Shown: positions 1-5,680 of the stretch, piece by piece
How positions within the stretch are numbered: the first letter of the stretch is position 1
How the letters are laid out: every line of letters begins with the position of its first letter
NCBI GenBank assembly: GCA_947383065.1
Contig: CANDCB010000042.1
Location: 1 to 7,249, forward strand
From: an uncultured Bacillota bacterium
GTDB lineage: Bacteria > Bacillota_I > Bacilli_A > RF39 > UBA660
Length of the DNA stretch: 7,249 bases
Direction: 5' to 3'
Position numbers and translations under genes: made by a program
Notes under the pieces: generated by a model
The model's input: only the letters and a program-made list of their open reading frames with translations
What the model was told of the DNA's origin: nothing
Databases searched by the model: none

Positions 1-48
1 CCCCCCCACGACGTCACACTCTTTCCCTACACGACGCTCTTCCGATCT
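1..48 (+). other. Illumina sequencing adapter (not genomic)
   Basis: Positions 16..48 are the standard 33-nt Illumina TruSeq read-1 adapter, ending in CTCTTCCGATCT. It is preceded by GACGTC (10..15) and a C-run with a few extra bases (1..9). The same adapter, in reverse complement, closes the window. This is library DNA; genomic sequence starts at 49. Confidence 0.98.
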
Positions 49-57
49 CTATGAAAT

Positions 58-85
58 ATTTTATACTATATTTGTGAAATTACAA
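58..85 (-). promoter_or_regulatory. weak candidate promoter facing the left end
   Basis: On the minus strand TTGTAA (80..85) and TAAAAT (58..63) are 16 nt apart. This resembles a sigma-A promoter that would serve a gene beyond the left end. In DNA this AT-rich such matches arise often by chance, and no gene start is visible before the adapter. The rest of 49..134 holds nothing I can name. Confidence 0.2.
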
Positions 86-134
86 TGAAAATATATATAT
101 GAACTGTATTATCAAGTAATTTAAAACGACATAT

Positions 135-161
135 AAAAAACATTAGAAATTTCTAATGCTT
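135..161 (-). terminator. Rho-independent terminator after yebC
   Basis: The perfect palindrome CATTAGAAATTTCTAATG (141..158) folds on the minus strand into a stem that extends to AAGCATTAGA/TCTAATGTTT (one G-U pair) with an AATT loop. It is followed by a run of six T. It begins only a few bases beyond the yebC stop codon and ends the SDR-patatin-yebC unit. The stem is AT-rich, which fits the genome. Confidence 0.85.
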
Positions 162-167
162 AGTAAT

Positions 168-887
168 TTAATCTAAATTTACATTATGATATATATCAGT
201 TACATCATCAATATCATCTAATAGATTATATAACTTATTAAAAGTCTCAAAATCTTCTTTAGATAACTCTATTAAATCTCTAGCGTACCAACCTGATTCA
301 TCAATCTCAAAGTCAACATTAGGAATTTGAGATTCAATTATTTCTTTTGTTTTATAGTTATCAGCATATTTAACTGATATTGTAAGATTGCCATTTGCAA
401 AATCATATTCAACTGGTTCTATAGAAGCATCTAGTAAAGCCATTAATATTTCTTCTTCATTTGAAGTTTTAAAACTCATAATGGATAAGTTATCATAATT
501 ATAGGATACTGAATTAGTAACACCTAAATTTTTTTTCATTTTATTGAAAGCTGCTCTAACTTCACCTACAGTCCTATTAACATTGTCTGTTAGTGTCTTT
601 ATCATAAATGTTGATGAACCTGGACCAAAACCTTCATATATGATTTCTTCGTATTCATCTTTACCAGCACCTTTAGCTTTTTCAATAGCTCTGGTAATGA
701 TATCAGCAGGTACTTGCATTTTCTTGGCTTTTTCTACTAAATGTTTTAATGCACTATTTGAATCAATGTCAGGCGATCCCTTTTTAGCAACTAGATATAT
801 TTCTTTGGCAAAATTTGTATAAACTTTACCTTTAGCTGCACCAGTTTTTTTAATTTTAGCTTCTCTAACAGCATAAGCCCTTCCCAT
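168..887 (-). CDS. yebC: YebC/TACO1-family translation factor (YebC_II clade)
   Basis: This 239-aa protein is full length for the YebC/PmpR/TACO1 family (about 240-250 aa). The start MGRAY, the segment VYTNFAKEIYLVAKKGSPD, the block YEGFGPGSSTFMIKTLTDN and the C-terminal YHNVNLD match the YebC_II (YeeN/YeeI-like) clade rather than classical E. coli YebC. Family knowledge: these proteins were long listed as transcriptional regulators, but the YebC_II/TACO1 group is now linked to the ribosome and to relief of stalling on proline-rich stretches; I infer that role here. The start is fixed by AGAGGTG five bases upstream. It follows the patatin gene after a 30-nt gap with no terminator, so it is probably the last gene of that operon, and a hairpin terminator lies just past its stop. 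Confidence 0.95.
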   Translation of the reverse strand: MGRAYAVREAKIKKTGAAKGKVYTNFAKEIYLVAKKGSPDIDSNSALKHLVEKAKKMQVPADIITRAIEKAKGAGKDEYEEIIYEGFGPGSSTFMIKTLTDNVNRTVGEVRAAFNKMKKNLGVTNSVSYNYDNLSIMSFKTSNEEEILMALLDASIEPVEYDFANGNLTISVKYADNYKTKEIIESQIPNVDFEIDESGWYARDLIELSKEDFETFNKLYNLLDDIDDVTDIYHNVNLD

Positions 888-917
888 ATTTACACCTCTT
901 TTATAATTTTTATTGAA

Positions 918-1970
918 TCAAAAAATTCGAATATTTTTAATAAATTGATAAATAAAATGTTTGTTATCAATTTTTCTTATTTTTTTAATTAAATGGTAAG
1001 CATTATATACTTCATAATAACTTATGTCTTCTTTTTCTAAGACATATTCTAATGATTTAATTACAGCTTTTTTACAACTAGTAACATTAAAGAAATTCAT
1101 AATTCTTACCATTTGTTTTTTATATATTTTCCTTGTTAAAAATTTATAATATTTTTTTGATCTTCTTTTAAAACAATATTTATATCCATCTAATCTTTTT
1201 ATTTTTCTTAAAGTATCATAATATCCCATCATAATATTATCTCTTATAATATCTTTATTTAATTCTAAAATTTTTCCATTATTACGGCTTGGTGATATAT
1301 AAGTTATTTTTGTATCTCTTGGCATTTTTCTATTAAAGCCAATTCCTTTTATATTGATAATATAAATTTCGTCATAACCTTTGTCTGTTAATATTTTTAC
1401 AGGGGAATTATCATAAAAACCACCATCAATATAGTAATGATTATCAATAATTCTTTTTTCACGAAAAACCGGTAAATAACTACTAGCCATTAGATACTCT
1501 AAAAGATTATTTTGATCCTTTATATTTTCTTTTGTCACATATATAGGTTTTACTCCATGTTTTGATATTCTAACTGTTACTAGACCAAAGTCAATATTGC
1601 TATCCTTTAAAGCCTTATAATCAATAATTTTAGAAATTTCATCTAGAAGCTTAGTATTATCTAAGCCAAAATTACTAACTATATTTTTTAAAACAGAAAA
1701 AGAAGCAATTAATGATTCTATATTTAATTCTTTTGTGTTTACAGTATCAATAAATTTTTGATTAAAACCTAACAGTAGTCCAGGATTTACATTAAACCAA
1801 AAATCAAGTAATTCTATATCTTTATGACTAGCGAGCATTGCAGCGTTAAAAGCTCCGATGGATGTTCCTACAATACCGTCTAATTTTATTTTACAATGAC
1901 GTAAAGCATAATAAGCTCCTATTTGATAAGACCCCTTTACGCCGCCACCTTCTAACACTAATCCTTTCAT
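918..1970 (-). CDS. patatin-like phospholipase (RssA type)
   Basis: This 350-aa protein has every patatin motif: an oxyanion-hole loop GGGVKGSYQIG (residues 8-18), the nucleophile elbow G-T-S-I-G with Ser37, and the catalytic Asp182 in DGG (182-184). Patatins use a Ser-Asp dyad to hydrolyse acyl-ester bonds of phospholipids. There is no signal peptide, so it should act in the cytosol or at the inner membrane face. Residues about 235-350 form a basic, Lys/Tyr-rich helical tail of unclear function. Its ATG overlaps the stop of the upstream SDR gene (ATGA), and only A-rich sequence lies upstream, with no Shine-Dalgarno; it probably relies on ribosomes ending the SDR gene. The exact substrate cannot be told from sequence. 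A CBASS-type defence effector is unlikely, as no nucleotide cyclase is nearby. Confidence 0.93.
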   Translation of the reverse strand: MKGLVLEGGGVKGSYQIGAYYALRHCKIKLDGIVGTSIGAFNAAMLASHKDIELLDFWFNVNPGLLLGFNQKFIDTVNTKELNIESLIASFSVLKNIVSNFGLDNTKLLDEISKIIDYKALKDSNIDFGLVTVRISKHGVKPIYVTKENIKDQNNLLEYLMASSYLPVFREKRIIDNHYYIDGGFYDNSPVKILTDKGYDEIYIINIKGIGFNRKMPRDTKITYISPSRNNGKILELNKDIIRDNIMMGYYDTLRKIKRLDGYKYCFKRRSKKYYKFLTRKIYKKQMVRIMNFFNVTSCKKAVIKSLEYVLEKEDISYYEVYNAYHLIKKIRKIDNKHFIYQFIKNIRIF

Positions 1971-2923
1971 ATTTTTTTATTTTTCTTTTTATAATACCAA
2001 ATAAATGGTGTGGCAAATAATCTAGGAATAACTCTTGATATTTTATATTTGTATTTTGTTATTGTATTATAATAAACGTCTAAATTTTTACTTCTAAAAT
2101 GTAAGATGTCGTTTAGTTTATCACCATCTTCATAATATCCACCATAATAGTTCTTTTCAGCAAATAGATAAGCTGATAAAAACTTAAAAGATAAGCCATA
2201 ATTTTTAAATACATTAACTAAATATTCACTATATTTTGTTCTAAATTTTTCACCGCCAGCAACATTAAATGTCTTTTTATTAACTTGTTTTTGAAAATCG
2301 ATTGCGCAAACAAAGGCATATCCCGCATCTTCAGAGGATAATAGTTCACATTTACTGTCTGGAGTAATACTATATATTAAATTTTCCGGGCCTGGATCAC
2401 CAAGAATATAAGCTAATCTAAAAATAGAATAATGTTTTAGGTTATCTTTTATATATTGTTCACTTTCTAATTTGTATTTTGAAAAATAATCATATTCATC
2501 TAAATTAGGTTTAGTCGTAACATTTATTTTTTCATAATTTTCTTGTTTGCCATATATAGAGGCGCTTGATGAGTAAAGCAAAAAACAATCTGGATTATAA
2601 TCTTTAATGGAATTTACAATTTGTTTTGTACCATTTAAGTCTATTTCTTTACATAAATCTTCACGAATATTAGCAAGTGGTGGCAATACTCCTGCTAAAT
2701 GAATAACAACATCGTGATCTTTAATAAGAGCATCAATAATATCGCAATCATTAATATCACCATATACTATATTAATACGACGACGAAAAGGTTTTAGCCT
2801 TTTATATACATGTTTGTTTTTTAGCTCAAGAACTGTAATTTCATATTTTCCTTCACTAAGTAGGAATCTAATGACTTGGAGGCCGACTGTTCCTGCAGCA
2901 CCTGTGATTAGAACTTTTTTCAT
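1967..2923 (-). CDS. NAD-dependent epimerase/dehydratase-like protein (atypical extended SDR)
   Basis: This 318-aa protein has an N-terminal Rossmann fold with TGAAGTVG (residues 7-14), an acidic residue after beta-1 and beta-2 (YGD, 54-56), HLAG (75-78), and the usual Ser region YSSSASIYG (117-125). These are marks of extended short-chain dehydrogenases such as nucleotide-sugar epimerases. The active-site YxxxK is not intact: before Lys149 the residue at -4 is Asp145, with Tyr at 144 and 146 (YDYFSK), so catalysis may differ or be lost. The C-terminus (about 285-318) is very basic and aromatic and could bind membrane. The start is supported by AGAGGGTG about 5 nt upstream of ATG. A promoter lies between tsaD and this gene, and its stop overlaps the patatin start. 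The substrate is unknown; a sugar or lipid-linked substrate is a guess from the neighbour. Confidence 0.88.
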   Translation of the reverse strand: MKKVLITGAAGTVGLQVIRFLLSEGKYEITVLELKNKHVYKRLKPFRRRINIVYGDINDCDIIDALIKDHDVVIHLAGVLPPLANIREDLCKEIDLNGTKQIVNSIKDYNPDCFLLYSSSASIYGKQENYEKINVTTKPNLDEYDYFSKYKLESEQYIKDNLKHYSIFRLAYILGDPGPENLIYSITPDSKCELLSSEDAGYAFVCAIDFQKQVNKKTFNVAGGEKFRTKYSEYLVNVFKNYGLSFKFLSAYLFAEKNYYGGYYEDGDKLNDILHFRSKNLDVYYNTITKYKYKISRVIPRLFATPFIWYYKKKNKKI

Positions 2924-2952
2924 TTTTACACCCTCTTTAAGCGTTTCTTAAT

Positions 2953-2981
2953 ATTATAATATCATAATAAATGCATATTAA
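2953..2981 (-). promoter_or_regulatory. promoter for the SDR-patatin-yebC unit
   Basis: The minus strand shows TTAATA (2976..2981), a 17-nt spacer and a perfect TATAAT (2953..2958). An overlapping alternative TGATATTAT would be an extended -10. It fills most of the short gap between tsaD and the SDR gene, and its start point would lie roughly 20-25 nt ahead of the SDR ATG, leaving room for the Shine-Dalgarno. No terminator follows tsaD, so read-through from the t6A genes is also possible. Confidence 0.55.
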
Positions 2982-3986
2982 CTAATAAAGATTATCACTA
3001 CTTGATGCATTTAACGTTAAATCAGCAAATTTTTTTTCTAAATATAGTGGATAAGCGGCTGCTCCTATCATAGCAGCATTATCTGTACAATAAAGGAGTC
3101 TTGGTACAGAAAGTTCGACATTATATTTGTCAGTTATTTTTTTTATTTCACTACGTACATAGCTATTTGCCGAAACCCCTCCTGCTATAATCATATTCTT
3201 TACCTTATATTTTTTTATAGCTAATTCAGTTTTTCTTGCCAGTTGGTCAACGGCTGTATCTTGGAAACTACGTGCTAAATCGGGCTTATTTATTTCATTA
3301 CCACGTTGTTTCTCATTATGAACAAGATTAATGATACTACTTTTTAAGCCACTAAAACTCATATTAAAACTATTATCATTCATAGGAATTGGTAAATCAT
3401 AGTTGTGTTTACCTTGTAATGCCATTTTTTCAACATTTGGTCCACCAGGGTATTTTAAATCAAGAACTCGTGCCACTTTATCATAGCATTCACCAATTGC
3501 ATCATCAAGGGTTCCACCTATATGTGTAAATTTATAGTCGTCTGTCATCAAAATCAAATCAGTGTGACCACCACTAATAACTAAAGCAAGTAAAGGAAAA
3601 GACATTTTTTTCTCTAAATTATTAGCATATATATGTCCAGCAATATGGTTTACTGGTATTAATGGCTTTTTATAAATATATGATAGAGTTTTGGCAAATT
3701 CGACACCTACTAATAAACTACCTAAAAGACCAGGAGCATAAGTTACAGCAATAGCATCAATTTCATCCATAGTCATATTAGCTTTAGTTAAAGTTTCTTC
3801 TAAAACCATTGTAATATTTTCTGTATGCATTCTTGAAGCAATTTCAGGAACAACACCACCATAAAAAGCATGGGTTTCCATTTGTGTTAATACAGTAAGC
3901 TGGACACATTCTGTACCATTTTTTATTATGGCCATACTTGTTTCATCACAAGATGATTCAATTGCTAATATGTTTATATCTTTCAT
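2982..3986 (-). CDS. tsaD: tRNA N6-adenosine threonylcarbamoyltransferase TsaD
   Basis: This 334-aa protein is full length (E. coli TsaD is 337 aa). It opens with ILAIESSCDETS (residues 6-17), carries the metal-binding HIAGH (His114 and His118), VISGGHT (136-142), the nucleotide-binding IAGGVSAN (267-274) and TDNAAMIG with Asp302 as third metal ligand. TsaD transfers the threonylcarbamoyl group from threonylcarbamoyl-AMP to N6 of A37 in ANN-reading tRNAs, working with TsaB and TsaE, both encoded just upstream. TsaC/Sua5, which makes the donor, is not in the window. The start overlaps the rimI stop as ATGA, with AAAAGAGATG as Shine-Dalgarno inside the end of rimI. In a genome so rich in AAA, AAT and ATA codons, t6A should matter for decoding (inference). 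Confidence 0.98.
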   Translation of the reverse strand: MKDINILAIESSCDETSMAIIKNGTECVQLTVLTQMETHAFYGGVVPEIASRMHTENITMVLEETLTKANMTMDEIDAIAVTYAPGLLGSLLVGVEFAKTLSYIYKKPLIPVNHIAGHIYANNLEKKMSFPLLALVISGGHTDLILMTDDYKFTHIGGTLDDAIGECYDKVARVLDLKYPGGPNVEKMALQGKHNYDLPIPMNDNSFNMSFSGLKSSIINLVHNEKQRGNEINKPDLARSFQDTAVDQLARKTELAIKKYKVKNMIIAGGVSANSYVRSEIKKITDKYNVELSVPRLLYCTDNAAMIGAAAYPLYLEKKFADLTLNASSSDNLY

Positions 3987-4405
3987 AATACATCTCTTTT
4001 CATAATTATAGCGTCATCTTCGCCATAGTAGTTTTTTCTTATGTATATTTCTTTAAAATTATGTTTTTTATATAAATTAATTGCTGGAATATTTTTTTGA
4101 TTAACTTCTAACATAATTTTTTCAACATCTTTATATTCACTAATTAAATATTCTAATAATTGGGAGGCGACATTTTGCTTACGATATTTGGAGTCAACGA
4201 CAATATTTATTATGTCTATTGTTTCATAAGATATTATGATATGTAAAAAAGCAACTAATTTTTCATTAATATAATAGCCAAAGACGGCATCATTATTAGA
4301 ATTTAAGATATTTTTTAGTTGAAATAGTTTAGTAAATTTGGGATTTATTAATTTACCTAATCGGTTGAAGTCCTTAAAATCATTTATTGTTATTTTATTT
4401 ATCAT
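3983..4405 (-). CDS. rimI: GNAT N-acetyltransferase, RimI-like
   Basis: This 140-aa single-domain GNAT protein sits between tsaB and tsaD, the usual place of rimI in Bacillota (YdiD in B. subtilis). It shows the GNAT core with INIVVDSKYRKQNVASQLL (residues 67-84), EVNQKNIPAINLYKKHNF (100-117), and a RimI-like ending NYYGEDDAIIMKRD. Family role: transfer of acetyl from acetyl-CoA to the N-terminus of ribosomal protein S18 and perhaps other proteins. The acetyl-CoA loop is divergent: R-x-x-N-x-A in place of R/Q-x-x-G-x-G/A, and GF is NF. The start overlaps the end of tsaB by 11 nt. The nearest Shine-Dalgarno, AAAGGA, is about 13 nt upstream, a little far, so coupling to tsaB translation is likely. 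Confidence 0.9.
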   Translation of the reverse strand: MINKITINDFKDFNRLGKLINPKFTKLFQLKNILNSNNDAVFGYYINEKLVAFLHIIISYETIDIINIVVDSKYRKQNVASQLLEYLISEYKDVEKIMLEVNQKNIPAINLYKKHNFKEIYIRKNYYGEDDAIIMKRDVL

Positions 4406-4961
4406 TTAAGGCACTTATTCCTTTAATATATAGCGGTTTTACTTCATGAGGATTAAGTTGGGGGAACTTATTTACAAAATTATAAACTAATTCATAATTA
4501 ATATTATTTGGAGTAGATATTTTATTTTTATAATCTTCATATAGGGTCTTGTTTAAATATTGAAATTCTTTTAATTTTTGATTTTTTTCATTAAATTCAC
4601 CAATATATGCACCGTTTTTTTCTTCTATGGCCACAATCTTATTATCTTTTTTTATATTAATGGCTTGAATAGTTAAGGCATCGATTGTACGGATAGGAAT
4701 ATTTAAACAATAAGCAATAGTTTTACCAATTGTAACAGCTATTCTTTCACCGGTAAATGATCCCGGTCCATTAACAATAATTATTTCATTTAAGTCTTTA
4801 ATATCTATATGAGAAGCTGTGATAACCTTATCAATTAATGGCATAGCTAATTCACTATGTTTGCTTTTTGATAAAACTTCTTCTTGGTTGATAATATGCC
4901 CATCTTTAAATAGTATTATAACAACTTTTGCATCATGTGTATCAATAAATAAAGTATACAT
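4395..4961 (-). CDS. tsaB: tRNA threonylcarbamoyladenosine biosynthesis protein TsaB
   Basis: This 188-aa TsaB (YeaZ) homologue is recognised by the ASKHA-fold start MYTLFIDTHD and the signature NGPGSFTGERIAV (residues 64-76). TsaB has no catalysis of its own; it dimerises with TsaD and recruits TsaE to make the t6A transferase. It is shorter than E. coli TsaB (231 aa), mainly in the second half, which is poorly conserved in the family; it still ends in a family-like LYIKG segment. The ATG has a strong AGAGGTGA six bases upstream and an extended -10 promoter just before that. It overlaps rimI by 11 nt downstream. It is separated from tsaE by 130 nt holding a terminator-like hairpin. Confidence 0.95.
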   Translation of the reverse strand: MYTLFIDTHDAKVVIILFKDGHIINQEEVLSKSKHSELAMPLIDKVITASHIDIKDLNEIIIVNGPGSFTGERIAVTIGKTIAYCLNIPIRTIDALTIQAINIKKDNKIVAIEEKNGAYIGEFNEKNQKLKEFQYLNKTLYEDYKNKISTPNNINYELVYNFVNKFPQLNPHEVKPLYIKGISALNDK

Positions 4962-4985
4962 AAAAAGTCACCTCTTGTGCCTTAT

Positions 4986-4994
4986 ATTATATCA
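4986..4994 (-). promoter_or_regulatory. extended -10 promoter for tsaB-rimI-tsaD
   Basis: The minus strand has TGATATAAT, a perfect -10 with the TG extension, and no good -35 at 17 nt (T-rich TTTTTC). Extended -10 promoters can work without a -35. A start point near 4979 leaves a short leader that contains the tsaB Shine-Dalgarno (4968..4975). It lies just downstream of the hairpin/T-tract at 5005..5027, so tsaB can be expressed even when upstream transcripts stop. Confidence 0.55.
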
Positions 4995-5004
4995 CATTTA
5001 AGAC

Positions 5005-5027
5005 AAAAGAAAAAACTCTTTCGAGTT
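5005..5027 (-). terminator. terminator-like hairpin between tsaE and tsaB
   Basis: On the minus strand AACTC-GAAA-GAGTT (5014..5027) forms a 5-bp stem capped by a GNRA-type tetraloop and runs into TTTTCTTTT (5005..5013). The shape is that of an intrinsic terminator, though the stem is short and has only two G-C pairs. It may be partial, or act as an attenuator for transcripts coming from tsaE or from the promoter at 5081..5110. Confidence 0.55.
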
Positions 5028-5073
5028 ATGATTTTTAAAGTAATATCTTTATATTTTTAACATTTTTTAAATA

Positions 5074-5087
5074 TAATAAGATTATAG
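5074..5087 (-). repeat. 14-bp direct repeat, copy downstream of tsaE
   Basis: On the minus strand CTATAATCTTATTA occurs here and again at 5620..5633, in the same orientation on either side of tsaE. It holds a complete TATAAT and the likely start-point region. Flanking bases differ, so the match is exactly 14 bp. Confidence 0.8.
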
Positions 5088-5110
5088 TTTTTTATAATAC
5101 TGATTGACAA
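5081..5110 (-). promoter_or_regulatory. candidate promoter at the 3' end of tsaE
   Basis: TTGTCA (5105..5110, inside the last codons of tsaE), an 18-nt spacer and TATAAT (5081..5086) make a good sigma-A promoter on the minus strand. Spacing and the -10 element equal those of the tsaE promoter. A transcript from it would start near 5074 and meet the terminator-like hairpin after about 70 nt. Confidence 0.45.
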
Positions 5111-5544
5111 AGATCTTCGTATTTTTGTCCATAAGGAGTAAATACAAGTACTCTGACATTATCATCAATAATTTTAAATTTTATATCAAGTCTTTCTTCA
5201 GGTAGTTGTCCTTCGATCATTTCTGGCCATTCTATAATACATACTGCATCTTGATTTAAATAATCATTTAAGCCGAATTCTTCATTTGCATCATCTAATC
5301 TATAAACATCCATATGATATAGAGGCATTTCTCCATCAGGATATTCTTTTACTAAGTTAAATGTTGGACTTGTAATAGTTTCTTTTATACCTAGTGCTTT
5401 AGCAAATCCTTTCACAAATACCGTTTTGCCACTGCCTAATTCTCCGTCAAGGCATATTACCATTCCAGAAAATTTTTCACTTTCTATATTTTCAGCTATT
5501 TCCATGGTGTCCTCAACTGATCTTGATGTATATTTATAATTCAT
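5092..5544 (-). CDS. tsaE: tRNA threonylcarbamoyladenosine biosynthesis ATPase TsaE
   Basis: This 150-aa protein is full length for TsaE (E. coli 153 aa). It has a Walker A loop GELGSGKT (residues 34-41), the SPTF switch element (59-62), HMDVYRL with Asp79, and IIEWPE (103-108), all standard for the family. TsaE is a small P-loop ATPase that binds TsaBD and resets the complex between rounds of t6A formation. An in-frame TAA two codons before the ATG rules out an earlier start, and the next Met (14) would cut off conserved sequence, so the start is sure. Yet no Shine-Dalgarno lies at normal distance; AGAGGTGA is 30 nt away across a hairpin (see 5545..5579). It is preceded by a strong promoter. 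Confidence 0.97.
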   Translation of the reverse strand: MNYKYTSRSVEDTMEIAENIESEKFSGMVICLDGELGSGKTVFVKGFAKALGIKETITSPTFNLVKEYPDGEMPLYHMDVYRLDDANEEFGLNDYLNQDAVCIIEWPEMIEGQLPEERLDIKFKIIDDNVRVLVFTPYGQKYEDLCQSVL

Positions 5545-5579
5545 ATTTTATGTCGAGTAAAGTCCTCGACTTCACCTCT
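5545..5579 (-). promoter_or_regulatory. tsaE Shine-Dalgarno separated from ATG by a hairpin
   Basis: AGAGGTGA (5572..5579) is the only good Shine-Dalgarno upstream of tsaE and is the form used by yebC and tsaB. Between it and the ATG lies GTCGAG-GACTTTA-CTCGAC (5552..5570), a 6-bp stem with 7-nt loop. Measured along the chain the spacing is too long; if the hairpin forms, the effective gap from the end of GAGGTGA to ATG is 8 nt, close to optimum. Bridging hairpins of this kind are known from phage T4 late messages. Confidence 0.6.
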
Positions 5580-5616
5580 CTTTCATTAGCAAGTAGTAAA
5601 ACACTACATTTTGCAT
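5572..5616 (-). CDS. possible 14-codon leader ORF upstream of tsaE
   Basis: ATG at 5614..5616 opens a frame reading MQNVVFYYLLMKER and stops at TGA (5572..5574), which is the last part of the tsaE Shine-Dalgarno. The ATG lies only a few bases after the predicted transcription start, so it would need leaderless initiation; there is no Shine-Dalgarno. A weak hairpin GTAGT-GTTTT-ACTAC (5593..5607) sits inside it. A frame this short can arise by chance, and I list it because of where it ends. Confidence 0.2.
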   Translation of the reverse strand: MQNVVFYYLLMKER

Positions 5617-5619
5617 ATC

Positions 5620-5633
5620 TAATAAGATTATAG
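5620..5633 (-). repeat. 14-bp direct repeat, copy upstream of tsaE
   Basis: This is the second exact copy of CTATAATCTTATTA (minus strand; the other is at 5074..5087). It forms the -10 and start-point region of the tsaE promoter. Confidence 0.8.
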
Positions 5634-5656
5634 CAATAATAAATTTATAATTTCAA
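5627..5656 (-). promoter_or_regulatory. promoter for tsaE
   Basis: TTGAAA (5651..5656, five of six consensus), an 18-nt spacer and TGCTATAAT with a perfect -10 at 5627..5632 plus the TG extension. This is the best promoter in the window. The start near 5620 gives a leader of about 75 nt holding two small hairpins, the 14-codon frame and the tsaE Shine-Dalgarno. No terminator is visible between the SGNH gene and this promoter. Confidence 0.7.
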
Positions 5657-5680
5657 TAATAATATATAAATTTGACATAA

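Noticed and set aside
544..822. Plus-strand open frame of 92 codons
   Set aside because: It lies wholly inside yebC on the other strand, lacks a ribosome binding site and has no recognisable motif; a shadow frame.
918..1970. Patatin as an anti-phage (CBASS CapV-like) effector
   Set aside because: No cyclic-nucleotide synthase, ubiquitin-like or other defence gene is near; neighbours are an SDR protein and housekeeping genes.
2951..2962. Palindrome ATATTATAATAT as an operator
   Set aside because: It is simply the AT-rich -10 region; palindromes of this kind are expected by chance in such DNA.
1967..4405. Mycoplasma-type genetic code, suggested by the low G+C
   Set aside because: TGA ends rimI, the SDR gene and the patatin gene at sensible places with ATGA overlaps, and conserved Trp residues use TGG.
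4819..5001. Plus-strand open frame of 60 codons
   Set aside because: It overlaps the start of tsaB antisense and its Shine-Dalgarno; no motif and no binding site of its own.
5072..5093. Plus-strand terminator from the TATAAT/ATTATA inverted repeat followed by T residues
   Set aside because: The stem is nearly all A-T, no plus-strand gene ends there, and the sequence is better explained as a minus-strand promoter.
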